From Eutreptiella sp. 'Long Island Sound 2002' (lineage: Eukaryota; Euglenozoa; Euglenophyceae; Eutreptiales; Eutreptiaceae): a stretch of 64,000 nucleotides of DNA. Below are positions 44,395-55,800 of this stretch, piece by piece. The translations under genes were made by a program, and so were the position numbers. The notes below the pieces were generated by a model that was not told the origin of the DNA, ran no database searches, and was given only the letters and a program-made list of their open reading frames with translations. The first letter of the stretch is position 1. Each line of letters opens with the position of its first letter. The stretch is taken from contig OZ038384.1 in the NCBI GenBank assembly GCA_964036045.1, positions 60,361,355-60,425,354 of the forward strand. Reading direction: 5' to 3'.

Positions 44395-47300
44395 TCACGA
44401 CACGGAGGGAGGCTACGAAGTCCTTGTCAGGGCGCCGGGGAGGGGGAGGGTGGTCGCCCTCCGCCGCAGTGAGCCACTGGTGTGCCCGGGCCGCCGCGCT
44501 TTGGGGCTCGCGGAGGAGTTGCTCCAGCCGGTGGTTGCGAAGCTCCCATGCGAAGTCCCCCAGCCGGAGCATGTGGTGGAGGAGATCGTCGACAGAGGTC
44601 CCTCCTGGCGGGTCGTAGCGGGCTATGGCGCGGAGCTGCGCCTCCGCGTCCTCGGGCACCAGTCCAGAGCAGAAGACTTCCGTCCATGTGGCGCCTGCGG
44701 AGCGCCACGAGGCCACCCACAGGGCTTTGTCCCCGGGTGGGAGGTGGCGGGCCGCCTCGTGTACCGCCTGGCGGTAGCGGGGCCAGAGGAGCTGTGAGTG
44801 GGCGCACCCCACGTGCATGTGCACCGGGGTCTCCTCCGGGCCGCCGCATAGGAGGCAAGGTTGTGGGACGATGGCGACGCCGGAGAGCCGCTCCTTACTG
44901 ACGCGGAGCCTGCGCTGCACCGGCGTGTGGCCGTCTCGGGCCTGTAGCGCCTGGCGGTTGGTGGCCGTCGGGGTGAGGTCCCGGGCGTGGACACAGGCTG
45001 TGGCGTGGGCCGCGCCCAAAGGTGTGTGTCCCCGGTGCGTCAGCGCATGGTCTGTCTGCGCCCGCTGCGCGACCTCGCCGAGCACCCGCATTCTGGGGGG
45101 CCGTAGATGGAGATGGCCGTCACGGCCGGCGACAATGAGTTGGGCGTGGCCGGGGTCTGGGGGCGTATTCTGCAGGACGGTGTCCTGGGACGCCGCCCAG
45201 TCCGCCTTGTGCAGTAGGGCGTCACTGTGGTGCGAGGTGGCTCCGACGTACCAGAACGGGTGCCCGGCGTGTTGCCCTCGCGCGCACAGGCTGTCCCGGA
45301 GCCACCGCAGGGGCATCTGGTTGACCACCTTCGCTGCGCCCGCGGGGACCCCTGTGGTCCGCTCGCGATCTGCATGCCGCAGTAGGTGGAGGATGACTTC
45401 GGCGTCCACCGTGTGGACCCATGGTCGTTGGGCACCGTATTGTAGGGGGAGGGAGGCGGCCACCCCCTCCCCGTCGGGCACCATGCCCGAGATGGCCACC
45501 GCCCACGTGCGGGTGAGGTCGGCGGCGAGAGCGACGCTGGTGGCGTGTTTGCAGGGGCCGCCCCCGGACGCGTCGGAAGAGGTGTGGCCCCAGACCTCCG
45601 GGATCCAGTAGTATCCGGTGGGGCTGAGCCACCCCACGTTGAGGTCGGCGGAGTGCCACCGGACGTCGGGGTGGCTGGGGGTCAGTTGGTCCACGCTCAG
45701 CGCCCTGGTGTCGCCAGGGCTGATCGCCAGGTGGTCATGCAGCCGGATCTCCGCTCCAGTGATCGTGCTTGCCCAGGACCGAAGTGCCGTCACATGTTCC
45801 TTGAGCCACGCCGGGCCCCCGCGCTGGTGCACCACCAGGTGCCCTGTGTCCTCCGGCTGGTTCTCCAACGCGTGCACTGCCATGTGTGGGTCGTGCGGCA
45901 CCCCCGTAGCTACCAGCAGGGCGGTGCCACGGGGGAGCCCACGGGGTTCGGGCTGGCCCGCCCTCACCTGCACTATTACCCACTCGGCCCGGAGCTGCGC
46001 TTGCCCCGTCGCTTGGGTGCATTGGTCGTCCCTGGTCACCAACCACAACGGCGTTGGCGCGTGAGGCCGGGGGCGCAGCAGCTCGGGCCATGCCACGTCC
46101 GCGTTAGGCTCTTGGTGCTCGCTTTCTGCGAGTACGTCGCGGAGGATGTACATGAGGGCTGCCGGCGGGTGGTACGCCGCCCCCCGCGTGGGGGGGGATA
46201 GGCCGTCCCGCCGGCAGTAGCCCCCGATGTGGAGGTGCAGGCCGTCCGGGGTCACCCGTGGGCCGGTGTGGGCGTCCTGCTTAGCCCTCTTGGGGTGGAC
46301 GAGTCTCAGGCGGGGGTCCCGCGTGCCGGTGGTGTGGAACAGGTGGACCAAGGCGTCGCGCCACCTGGGGTGGTTGGAGGGCTCCTGCTCACGGCGGCGA
46401 TAGTGCAGGTGTTCATCGGCGCATTGGTTGAAGAATTCCCGCACCGCCGTCGGCCACAGGTCGTCGTTGTCGGGGAGGGGGTGGCGTGGCCCGTGGTGCC
46501 CATGCCACGGCGTCGTGTGTGGCACCGTCAGGCGGCACGTGTCGCGGTGTGGCAGCTTGGCGGTGCGCAGCGTGACGATGTTGCCCGGCGGGGACTGTAG
46601 TTGGACATGGGCCGCTCTGGGCCACGCGATGGGGTTGTACAGCCCCACTCCCAGGGCGGCCAGGGCCCGGGGTATGCGGTGGACCCAGTCGCCCCCCGCT
46701 AGAGTTGCGAACTCTGGGACGGGGTAGTGCACCTCGGGACATATTCTGTGCGCGCCAGCTATTTCCCAGAACATCTTGGTGACCTCGGCGCGCACGGAGG
46801 TTGAGCGGTGGTGGACGAGTGTACCCAGGAGGGCCACTGCTGCCTGCTGGCACCGCGTTGGCACCCGTGTGAGCCCCAGGGTTCGGTCATCCTGCAGGCT
46901 GTCCCGCGAGGCGTCGAAGGCGTACCGCGCCCTGTCCTTCGCGACCTGGACCGTGATGTGGTCCAGGTGGGGTGCAGTGTCGGAGTCGTCGGCGATGAAA
47001 GGGGCGACGTACTGCGTCACCCCCCCGAGGATCGCCAGGATGACGTCCTGCACCACTTTTGGTGGCGCGAGGGTGTTAAGGCACCAGTGGTGCACCGCCG
47101 GCAGGCGTAGCTGGTGCTTGCGCTGCAGAGAGAACTCCCCGTCCCGCTGCAGCTGGAGTCCCAGGTAGGGGACGGAGTCCGCCGCTGGTACCCAGTGCCA
47201 CGGGTTTTCCAGGTGGGGACAGAGGCGCAGCTGCAGGCCCGGGACCCCCTCGGTGGTGACCATGGCGCACTTGCGGGGGTTGAGCTCCATGCCCACCATC

Positions 47301-49780
47301 CCCAGGTACGCGGCCACCGCCTCCACGCCCTCGACGAAGTGCTGCAGCGCGTCGGCCACCACCAGCAGGTCGTTGATGTAGGCCTGGATGAGGCCGTGCT
47401 CGGCCCCTCCCGGCGGGTGCAGGCGGTGCCCCTGCGCCCTGAGCAGGGGCTCCAGGAGGAGCGCGTACAGTAGGGGGCTCTCGGGGTTGCCCTGCCGGAC
47501 GCCGCGCAGCATGTAGACGGGCTGCGTTAGCCCGTGTGCGGTGACGATGCGCAGCCTGGCGCACGTGTGGAGGAAGAGCAGGAGGTTGATGACGTCCGGC
47601 GGCACGGAGAGGTGGCGCAGGATGAGGTGGAGGGCACCGTGCGGGGTGGTGTCGAAGGCCTTGCGGGCGTCGAAGGAGAAGACGTAGTTGGGCCTTGCCC
47701 GCTGGAGCTGCCGCTGCGCCATGAACAGCGGGGGGCCTGTGTTGGAGCCAGGGAGGGCCCCTTGCTGCCAGTCGCTGACCACTCCGTGCCGTGTGAGCAC
47801 TTCCGTGATGCGCTGGGTGAGGGGGCCCGTGAGCAGCTTCATGTCCAGCTGGCCTAGGGCTATGTTCCTGTAGTCGTCCAGTCTGGCAGAGTCCGGTACC
47901 TTGGGGCTGAGCCAGATGTGCGCGTCCCTCCAGTGCATCGGCGGCGGAGCGCCGCGGAGGATGGCCCGGTAGGAGTGGACCAGGAGCCACTGGACGGGTG
48001 CCGGGAGGGCCTTGATGAAACGGGCCTCCACGTGGTTGGGACCTGGGGCCTTGCCATCGGCCTTGTCCAGGGCGGACTTCAGGTCCTGCATGGTGTACTG
48101 CTGGACCTGTGTCCAGACCCCTTCAGGGACCCGGGGGACATGGCGGCTGAGGACTGCCTGGAAGCCTGGGAGGTCCACCGGGCGTTTGTCATACAGTTCT
48201 TGCCAGAAGGCGCAAACTGCGAACATCACGTCGTGGGCCTCCGTGAGGAGCGTTTGGGTGTTGGGGACCCGCACGTTCCAGAGGCCTGACGGGCCCGGGG
48301 CCTCTACCTCTATGGCCCCCCGCACGGCTTTCCATCGCTGGGCGATGTCGGGGGCGTGGCGGCGCCAGAAGTCCTTGATGGCGCGCTTGCGGTCTGCCGC
48401 CAGGAGTGCGCGGAGCTGGCGAATGTCCTCCTCGAGGGCGGCTGCTTGCCTCTCCAGCTCCTCCTGTAGCTGGCCCCGTGTGGTCGGGCGGAACCCGGGC
48501 GACACACCCTGCAGCTCCTCTGTGAGCCGGAGCGCCGCCTCGGACCGGATGCCATGGCGGGCCGCGTCTGCCTGGTACGCTGCCGGCGCGCGCGCTCCCA
48601 GGGTGTCATAGCGGAGGACCGCCGCCTGGAGCCGCTTTCCGCTCTCCGGGAGGTCCCCCTCAGTCGGGTCCGTCCACGCCGGGGACGGCTGCCGGCGTCC
48701 CACCACACGCGCCAGGGCGTCATGCGTCGCGTGGAGGTGCTCGAACACCTTGTCCACCGCGGCCGCGGGCAAGGACGCGTAGTCGTGCTGCTCTGCGGGA
48801 CCCAGCCAGGGCGCCAGGGAGGGTTCATCCTGCGCGGCAGTGACCGCCGCCCACAGGCAGTGTTGGACGGGCGCGGCCTCGGCGTTGTACGGGAGGAGGC
48901 GGCCCTCTGTGTGGCTGTAGGGGGTGGGCATCGCCGCGCGCCCCGCTGCGCTGAGGAGGCCCGGCAGGGCCAGGCGGACCAGGAGGTGGTCCGAGCCGAC
49001 CACCTGGGGGTGTGCCATGCCGCGAGCCCAGACGCTTTCCCGCAGGGACCACGGCAGGAGGGGCTCTTTGACCAGGAAGGTGTCCACCCTGTGCACGGAC
49101 GGGTGGAGCGTGGGGGTCATGTCCTCCTCGCTACCTGCCGCGGCCCTCCGGAAACGGCAGGCCTCCCAGCCCGCTCGGAAGTGCTCCGTGGCCGGGTTGG
49201 TGAAGACATCCATGTAGATGTTGGTGTCGCCGGCGATGACCACCGGGTGCCTCCCAACGAGGCTGCGTGCCGTGGCATACATTTGTATGTCGGCCCAGAA
49301 CGCCGCCCGTCCTGCCCACGGGGAGCAGCCTGCTTGCGGCCCGTGGACGTTGATGAGGGTGAGGCCTCCCCCGTCCGTGGGGATCTCCAGGGCCGCGGCC
49401 TTCCCGGGGACAATTTCTGTGAAACTGAGCACCTCGTGCTCCGCCACGTACTTGCTGCTGACCGCGCCGAGGAGGCCCCCCCCTCTCGAGGTGGAGGTGG
49501 CTCCCGTCTCCGCCAGCTGGCTGCTGAAGAAGGCGGTGTACCCCTTGTCCTGGAGCGCCGCGGCCACGTGCATCTCCTGCGCCCGGGTGGCGATCCCTGT
49601 TTCCTGGAGCATGATGGCAAAGCCCCCATCCTGGGGTAGCATGCCGGTGATGAGGTGCTCCTTGTCGGTACAGGCTGCCGGCCCCCGGCGCCGCCAGAGA
49701 GTGTCCCAGAGGGACCGGTCTGGCGGCACGAGGCCGTTGCGCGGGTTCCACGAGAGGAGCCACAGGGTGTCGCCCGCCAT
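44255..49780 (-). CDS. M ORF2: APE endonuclease, reverse transcriptase, RNase H
   Basis: 1,841 codons, uninterrupted. The enzyme nicks target DNA and copies element RNA there. Residues 1-275 form an APE-type endonuclease: Asn12, Glu60 (LQETG), NVHGP at 145-149, GDTN with Asp185 and Asn187, Asp233, and SDH at 263-265. RT motifs follow: FSFDARKAFDTTPHG, RGVRQGNPESPLLY, and YIND at residues 801-804, where most families have F/YxDD, so the first of the paired aspartates is Asn. RNase H is near residues 1,400-1,530 (SSDASGGG, VHTVDAEV, LHKADWAAS). A CCHC finger (CLLC...HMHVGC) lies near residue 1,645. The start is the ATG 13 bases downstream of ORF1. It ends in TGA. Confidence 0.85.
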   Translation of the reverse strand: MAGDTLWLLSWNPRNGLVPPDRSLWDTLWRRRGPAACTDKEHLITGMLPQDGGFAIMLQETGIATRAQEMHVAAALQDKGYTAFFSSQLAETGATSTSRGGGLLGAVSSKYVAEHEVLSFTEIVPGKAAALEIPTDGGGLTLINVHGPQAGCSPWAGRAAFWADIQMYATARSLVGRHPVVIAGDTNIYMDVFTNPATEHFRAGWEACRFRRAAAGSEEDMTPTLHPSVHRVDTFLVKEPLLPWSLRESVWARGMAHPQVVGSDHLLVRLALPGLLSAAGRAAMPTPYSHTEGRLLPYNAEAAPVQHCLWAAVTAAQDEPSLAPWLGPAEQHDYASLPAAAVDKVFEHLHATHDALARVVGRRQPSPAWTDPTEGDLPESGKRLQAAVLRYDTLGARAPAAYQADAARHGIRSEAALRLTEELQGVSPGFRPTTRGQLQEELERQAAALEEDIRQLRALLAADRKRAIKDFWRRHAPDIAQRWKAVRGAIEVEAPGPSGLWNVRVPNTQTLLTEAHDVMFAVCAFWQELYDKRPVDLPGFQAVLSRHVPRVPEGVWTQVQQYTMQDLKSALDKADGKAPGPNHVEARFIKALPAPVQWLLVHSYRAILRGAPPPMHWRDAHIWLSPKVPDSARLDDYRNIALGQLDMKLLTGPLTQRITEVLTRHGVVSDWQQGALPGSNTGPPLFMAQRQLQRARPNYVFSFDARKAFDTTPHGALHLILRHLSVPPDVINLLLFLHTCARLRIVTAHGLTQPVYMLRGVRQGNPESPLLYALLLEPLLRAQGHRLHPPGGAEHGLIQAYINDLLVVADALQHFVEGVEAVAAYLGMVGMELNPRKCAMVTTEGVPGLQLRLCPHLENPWHWVPAADSVPYLGLQLQRDGEFSLQRKHQLRLPAVHHWCLNTLAPPKVVQDVILAILGGVTQYVAPFIADDSDTAPHLDHITVQVAKDRARYAFDASRDSLQDDRTLGLTRVPTRCQQAAVALLGTLVHHRSTSVRAEVTKMFWEIAGAHRICPEVHYPVPEFATLAGGDWVHRIPRALAALGVGLYNPIAWPRAAHVQLQSPPGNIVTLRTAKLPHRDTCRLTVPHTTPWHGHHGPRHPLPDNDDLWPTAVREFFNQCADEHLHYRRREQEPSNHPRWRDALVHLFHTTGTRDPRLRLVHPKRAKQDAHTGPRVTPDGLHLHIGGYCRRDGLSPPTRGAAYHPPAALMYILRDVLAESEHQEPNADVAWPELLRPRPHAPTPLWLVTRDDQCTQATGQAQLRAEWVIVQVRAGQPEPRGLPRGTALLVATGVPHDPHMAVHALENQPEDTGHLVVHQRGGPAWLKEHVTALRSWASTITGAEIRLHDHLAISPGDTRALSVDQLTPSHPDVRWHSADLNVGWLSPTGYYWIPEVWGHTSSDASGGGPCKHATSVALAADLTRTWAVAISGMVPDGEGVAASLPLQYGAQRPWVHTVDAEVILHLLRHADRERTTGVPAGAAKVVNQMPLRWLRDSLCARGQHAGHPFWYVGATSHHSDALLHKADWAASQDTVLQNTPPDPGHAQLIVAGRDGHLHLRPPRMRVLGEVAQRAQTDHALTHRGHTPLGAAHATACVHARDLTPTATNRQALQARDGHTPVQRRLRVSKERLSGVAIVPQPCLLCGGPEETPVHMHVGCAHSQLLWPRYRQAVHEAARHLPPGDKALWVASWRSAGATWTEVFCSGLVPEDAEAQLRAIARYDPPGGTSVDDLLHHMLRLGDFAWELRNHRLEQLLREPQSAAARAHQWLTAAEGDHPPPPRRPDKDFVASLRVVIGTLECPPPPVPGPAGGVLEAPTRRPLPTVDHRARLHDRIRGAHRG

Positions 49781-49792
49781 GTCCTCCTGGAG

Positions 49793-52700
49793 TCAGCTAT
49801 CCCGCATCGGCATCGCCGCTGGGTTCGCCAGCGCAGCCAGGGCATCCGGGTGCGCCGCATCCGCTGAGCCCGTTCCCAGCGGGGCCCACAGGGGGGCCCG
49901 GGGGACCGGGGGAGCCAGGGGGGCCAGGGGGGCCAGCCCCGAGGGGATGGACATGGACCCTGGTAAGGCCGCACCGCCGGTCCCCGGGGCCGCCCCGGGT
50001 GCCTCCTCATCTCCGTCTGCGTGGTCGGCTGCCTGGGGCGGGGGGCGCTGGGTGTACGGGGCGTGCCATGGGGACCTCTGTGCTCTCCCTTGCAGGATGT
50101 TGGAGGCCGCCTCCTTGTCGTCCGCCGGGGCTGCAGCGTGCACCGCGTGCCACGCCAGGTTTTCCAGCATTGCCCCGCTTGTGTAGTACTTGTCTGCGCA
50201 CAGGGGGCATTTCGTCGGCTCCGTGGCCCCTCGCTCCGGGGGGAGCGGCACCGACTTCCGAATGGCGCCCGCCGCCGCTGGTTCGAAGGGCAGGTTGGCC
50301 AGTGGCACTGTGTGTATCGCCAGTGTGCGGCCCGGGGCCGCCGCATCGAGGGCTCGTGTCGCGGGCGCGGGCCCGAGATCCCGGATGGCATCGCGCTGGG
50401 CGTCTGCTTGCAACCACGTTTTCCAGTGCTTGGAGCCGATTTGGTGGTCGGGTTTGCCCCTCCATTGCAGGTCGTGAAAGGCTTGCAGCCAGTGGTACAC
50501 TGCGGTCGGGACCGCCAGCTGGAGCTCTAGGTCGGCGGGGTGCGCCGCTGTCGGCCACACTCCCGGCCTCGCCGCCCGGGCGTTGTCCTTCAGCCTGACC
50601 TGGAGCAGGAGGGCGTGGTGTTCGCCCTGCAGTAGCGCCTTGACGATCATGCAGGTGCAGTCTGCCACGCGGATCACGGCTTCGGGCCCCGGCAGGCGCT
50701 CGGGGTCGCAGACGACGATGTGCGCGTCCGCCGGGCTGAACATGCAGACCACCAACTGCGGGTTCTGCTGTCCCCGTTGGGCCACCGCCAGGGTAGCTGC
50801 CGGGCGGGCGTGCGTGATTGGCCCCGCTTGGAGGTCTGGGACGTCCGTGGATCTGATGGCGTCTCCCTGCCACGCGGCCCGTAGACGCTCCTCCTGGTCA
50901 GGGCTCCACACCAGTGCGGGGGGGTTGACCCACCCCGGTTCCTGCCTCTTGTTGGGGGCGCTGACGGTGTGTAGCAGGACTGCCAGCGGCCAGGGGTCCG
51001 CCGACATATAGTAGGCCTGGGTGGGCCCCTGTTGCCAGTCGACGTGGGGCAGGGTTGGGAATGCCCCTTGCCTGGCGGTGCTGTGCCAGACAGTCCAGCG
51101 GCCTCCGGTCAGGACGTGCGACCGGTACCCTCCGGCGTGGCCGTGTAGGATGGCCTGGTAGCCTGCCATCTGCAGCACCAGTGCCTCCCCCTGCTTAGGC
51201 CCGGGTGGAGGTGTGCCATCGCCCGCATCCCAGACGCGGGTGCGCCTGCGGAGTGTGGCATGCCACGGGTCTGGTGCATCGCGCTGTGGCCCTTGTATGC
51301 TTCCCGCAATCTGCGGCGGGGCGTGGTGGTGGACGAAACTCTCCCCGCCGTCTGCTAGCAACGCCGCCGCGACGACGTATAGCTGCTCCGCCGTGAGGGG
51401 TGCCGTCGGCGCGTGCGTTGCGGCCGGCGGGCGGGGCTGCGTGTCGCGGCAGGGGACGTGGGGCAGCAGTTGCGCCGGCCACGCCGCCACGGGACCCATG
51501 GTGACGGCTGCGACCGCGGACGCCAGCGCGGTGCGGTCCGTTGATCTGTACTGCCGGAGCCCCGTGGTATCTCGGGCGAGGTGCCTGCAGCCTGCCATCC
51601 AGGCCACCGCTCCGCAGTTCCTGACGTCCTGTTCGGCACCATCCGCGCCGTCGCGTCCCCTTTGTTGTACCGTGGTGGCGGTGTCGAGCGGGGGGCCCTG
51701 CTGTAGCGCCTCAGGGTCCTGCCCCGACAGGAGGGCGGGCGGAATGGCTGCGGGAAGTCCTGCGCTCCTCGGCGCTCCGGGTGCGTGTGGTACGGGTTTT
51801 GCCGGCAGTGTTCCGGGGCTGCCCGTGGTAGGAGGAGGAGTTGGTGTAGGTACCAGTGGCCTTCCGCGGTGGACGGGTTGCGGAGCGTTAGCCACTGTTC
51901 CACCAGGCCTCCTGGGTGCGCGGCCTGGACGCGGCGCTGCAACCCCAGGCGGCCTAGGCGGTTGGACGTGCCCGCGGGTGGGATGTGGGTTTGCGGGTAG
52001 AGCACCCGCAGCTGCCCCAGCGCCAGGTCCAGCACTTCGTCGTTGAGCTGCTCCGTGAGAGCCGACGCCCTGTGCAGGGCGTGGCGGACCCCGGGTGTGG
52101 GGGCCGTGAGCTGTTCGAGCACCGGCCCCGGCGGGTACCGTGCACCCGGGTTCGTTAGCCACTCCCTGGTGTGGCTCAGTATGGCCTTCCACACGTCCCT
52201 CGTAAAAGCGTGTTGGGGGGCCAAAGAGGGGACCATCCGTAGGAGGCGGTGACACGCCGGCGGCCATCGCATGGGCTGTGGGGCGGCCGCTGTGATCCAC
52301 CTGCACGCCCCATTCCACGGTCCCCATGCCCTCGGCGTGGAGCAGCGCCTGGCCCTGGACCAGGGGGAAATAGGGGCTCGAGCGCCCTTTTCCTTCCTTC
52401 CACCGTACCCAGGCGGCCCCCGCCTGCAGGCTGCGGAGCAGGGCCACGCCGGGGAGGAGCGGCTGCGGGAAAGCCCCCTTGACGGCCTGGGTGGCGTGGG
52501 CCAGGGTGCCCATGGGCAAATACCACAACGGGAGGGTCCAGGGGCCCGGCAGCGGTTGCGCCACCCCTGCGTCCCATCGCCAGTTGGAGTCTGGCGGGGT
52601 GGCCGGGACCGTGCCCGTCTGCAGGAAGTGGCGTGCCTGCTTGTCGGGGTGCCGTTAAAGGGTTGCCGCGAGGCTGAGCCCCTCTGCCGCGGGCGCCACT

Positions 52701-53467
52701 GGGAGGCCGCCTCGGGGCCTTCGCCAGGGGTGATCTTTCTCGGCCGGCCAGGTGTGGAGGTCCCGGGCGATTTCCTCCGCGGTCCCTGTGGGGGCGTCCT
52801 CCGGTGCCAGGTGCCACATGACGGCGAGCACCGCCCACGTGGAGAAGGGCCACACCCGTGGGGGGGTGTACACCTAGATGGTCCACTGTGGGAACGCCTC
52901 CCACAAGCGGGACGCGTGGAGCACCCCTCGGACCATGTCCGCCGCCAGGACCAGCACCATTCCCGAGGGTTCCACAATGATCCCCTCTGCGGGTCCGCCG
53001 TGGCGGCCCCGGGTGTGCAAGGCCACTGCCGCCTGTCCCGCGTGGGTGACTCGGTCGACGACTTCCTGGATGTTCACGCTGCCGCGCGCGGTCTCATCCA
53101 GGATCCAGCCCTGCGCCACCCCGTAGCGTAGGGCGGCGCATGGGGCCGCGGGTTTCACCTCGGGCAGCGCTCCGTCATCGGGGCCGGGCTGGGGGTGCTG
53201 TTTGAGGCACCCGCCTTCGCCGGTGCAGTGGCCCCGTTTCCACGCGGGGCAGAGCGCGGGCACGCTGCCCGCCGGCGGCGCAGGTTCCGCGGGCGCGCCT
53301 CCCGTGGGGGGCTCCGGTACTGCCTCCAGGTCGGAGTCCGTGCCCGCGTCCCCTTGTTGGGGGTCTCCTTCGCCTTCTCTGAGTACCAGCGCCCTGATGA
53401 CCTCGTGTGCTTCGTCCAGCGTCGGAGATCGGGGGCGTGCTTTGCGTGGGGCCGCGGGTTTGGCCAT
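49793..53467 (-). pseudogene. M ORF1: gag-like protein with CCCH and CCHH fingers, in-frame stops
   Basis: One frame runs from ATG 53,467 to TGA 49,793, interrupted by TAG at 52,876-52,874 and TAA at 52,657-52,655, with protein-like sequence on both sides. The N-terminus has a CCCH finger (Cys73, Cys81, Cys87, His91; CPAWKRGHC). The C-terminal part has CPLCADKYY with a later WHAVH, a C2H2-type finger near 50,150-50,220. Between about 52,240 and 51,730 a different minus-strand frame reads better (TRDVWKAILSHTREWLTNPG), so two compensating frameshifts are likely. ORF1 proteins of non-LTR elements bind RNA and aid insertion. Confidence 0.6.
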
Positions 53468-53536
53468 TGCTGTGTCGCTGTGCCTAAGAGCAGGTGGTGG
53501 GGTGCGGATGTCCCGTGGCTGGTGCGTTGGTGCGTT

Positions 53537-55800
53537 GGTGCGTTGCTCTTTGTGGGGGTGGCGGATGGGCGTCCCTGGGGGGGGCGCCCTTGCGTGCCGT
53601 GCGCCCTTGCGGGCCGGCGTTGCTCGCTGTCGGGGTGGCGGAGGAGCGTCCCCGGGGGGGGGCGCCTTCCACCATGGTAAGGGCCGTCTGGGGTCAGGCG
53701 CTGTCCCTCCCCCGACTGCCCGTCCATTGGGCGGGCTGTTGCAGTCCGCCACCCACGTGCTGCCGGCGCAGGTGTGTGGGCGTGGGGGCCCCACACTGTC
53801 CCATTGGCTTGCATGCCCTGTGGGGACTGTGTGCCGCGGGGGTGGTGGGGGGCCGTCCCCGGGGGGTGGCCCGCCACCGTTGTGAGGGGCGTCTGGTGTC
53901 AGGTGCTGTCCCTCCCCCGGCTGCCCGTCCTCTGGAGCGGGCAGCCAGGGTTCCGCGACCCGTGTGTCCCGGGTGCGGTCGGTGCGGGCGTGGGGACCCA
54001 GCAGCGGCCCCACAGCGTGCGCCCTTGCAGGCCGGCGCTGCTCGCTGTGGGGGTGGCGGGAGGGCGTCCCCGGGGGGGGTGCCGTCCACCGTTGTGAGGA
54101 GCTCACTGGACGGGCTGTTGGGGTCCGCCACCCACGCGCTGTGGGCGCGGGTGTGTGGGTGTGGGCGCCCAACACTGTCCCCTTGGCCTGCATGCCCTGT
54201 GGGGGCTGCGTGCCGCGGGGGTGGTGGGGGGCCGTCCCCGGGGGGGGGGTGGCGTGCCACGGTTGTGAGGGGCGCCTGGTGTCAGGCGCTGTCCCTCCCC
54301 CGGCCGCCCGTCCTCTGGAGCGGGCAGCCTGGGTTCCGCGACCCGTGTGTCCCGGGTGCGGTCGATGCGGGCGTGGGGACCCAGCACCGGGCCCACAGCG
54401 TGCGCCCTTGCGGGCCGGCGTTGCTCGCTGTGGGGGTGGCGGAAGGGCGTCCCCGGGGGGGGGGGCCTTCCACCATTGTGGGGGGCGTCTGAGGCCAGGC
54501 GCCGTCCCTCCCCCAACTGCCCGCCCGCTGGGCGGGCTGTTGGGGTCCGCCACCCACGTGCTGTGGGCGCGGGTGTGTGGGTGTGGGGGCCCAACACTGT
54601 CCCCTCCCACTGCATGTTCTGTGGGGACTGCGTGCCGCGGGGGTGGTGGGGGGCCGTCCCCGGGGGGGATGGCCTGCCACCGTTGTGAGGGGCGCCTGGT
54701 GTCAGGCGCTGTCCCTCCCCTAGCCGCCCGTCCTCTGGAGCGGGCGGCCAGGGTTCCGCGTCCCGTGTGTCCCGGATGCGGTCGGTGCGGGCGTGGGGAC
54801 CCAGCACCGGCCCTACAGCGTGCGCCCTGCGGGCCGGCGTTGCTCGCTGTGGGGCTGGCGTAAGGGTATCCCCGGGGGGGGTGCCTTCAACTATTGTGAG
54901 GGGCGTCTGGGGTCAGGCGCTGTCCCTCCCCCGACCGCCCGCCCCCTGGGCGGGCTGTTGGGGTCCGCCACCCACGTGCTGTGGGTGCGGGTGTGTGGGT
55001 GTGGGGGCCCAACACTGTCCCCTTGGCCTGCATGCCCTGTGGGGGCTGCGTGCCGCGGGGTCGGTGGGGGGCCGTCCCCGGGGGGGGGTGGCCTGCCACC
55101 GTTGTGAGGGGCGCCTGGTGTCAGGCGCTGTCCCTCCCCCGGCCGCCCGTCCTCTGGAGCGGGCAGCCTGGGTTCCGCGACCCGTGTGTCCCGGGTGCGG
55201 TCAGTGCGGGCGTGGGGACCCAGCATGGGCCCCACGGCGTGCGCCCTTGCGGGCCGGCGTTGCTCGCTGTGGGGGTGGCGGAAGGGCGTCCCCGGGGGGG
55301 GTGCCTTCCACCATTGTGAGGGGCGTCTGGGGTCAGGCGCTGTCCCTCCCCTGACTGCCCGTCCACTGGGCGGGCTGTTGGGGTCCGCCACCCACGTGCT
55401 GTGGGCGCGGGTGTGTGGGTGTGGGGGCCCAACACTGTCCCCTTGGCCTGCATGCCCTGTGGGGGCTGCGTGCCGCGGGGGTGGTGGGATGCCGTCCCCG
55501 GGGGGGGTGGCCTGTCACCGTTGTGAGGGGCGCCTGGTGTCAGGCGCTGTCCCCCCCCCGGCCGCCCGTCCTCTGGAGCGGGCAGCCTGGGTTCCGCGAC
55601 CCGTGTGTTCCGGGTGCGCTCGATGCGGGCGTGGGGACCCAGCATCGGCCCCACGGCGTGCGCCCTTGCGGGCCAGCGTTGCTTGCTGTGTGGGTGTCAG
55701 AAGGGTATCCCCGGGGGGGGTGCCTTCCACCATTGTGAGGGGCGTCTGAGGTCAGGCGCTGTTCCTCCCCCGACTGCCCGCCCAGTGGGCGGGCTGCTGG
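53537..55800 (-). repeat. 418-bp tandem array in the 5' part of M
   Basis: The anchor AACACTGTCC occurs at about 53,792 (variant), 54,171, 54,592, 55,011 and 55,431, with spacing 419-421 except for one shortened unit. The unit is the same as in 18,326-20,455. It lies just upstream of ORF1 on the element's own strand, so it is leader sequence and possibly a promoter array. Open frames through it are not genes; ORF1 begins at the ATG at 53,467, outside the array. Confidence 0.9.

Noticed and set aside
53468-55800. Array-derived frames, and the upstream extension of ORF1 to 54,610
   Set aside because: The extension is repeat sequence. The protein-like part begins at the ATG at 53,467.
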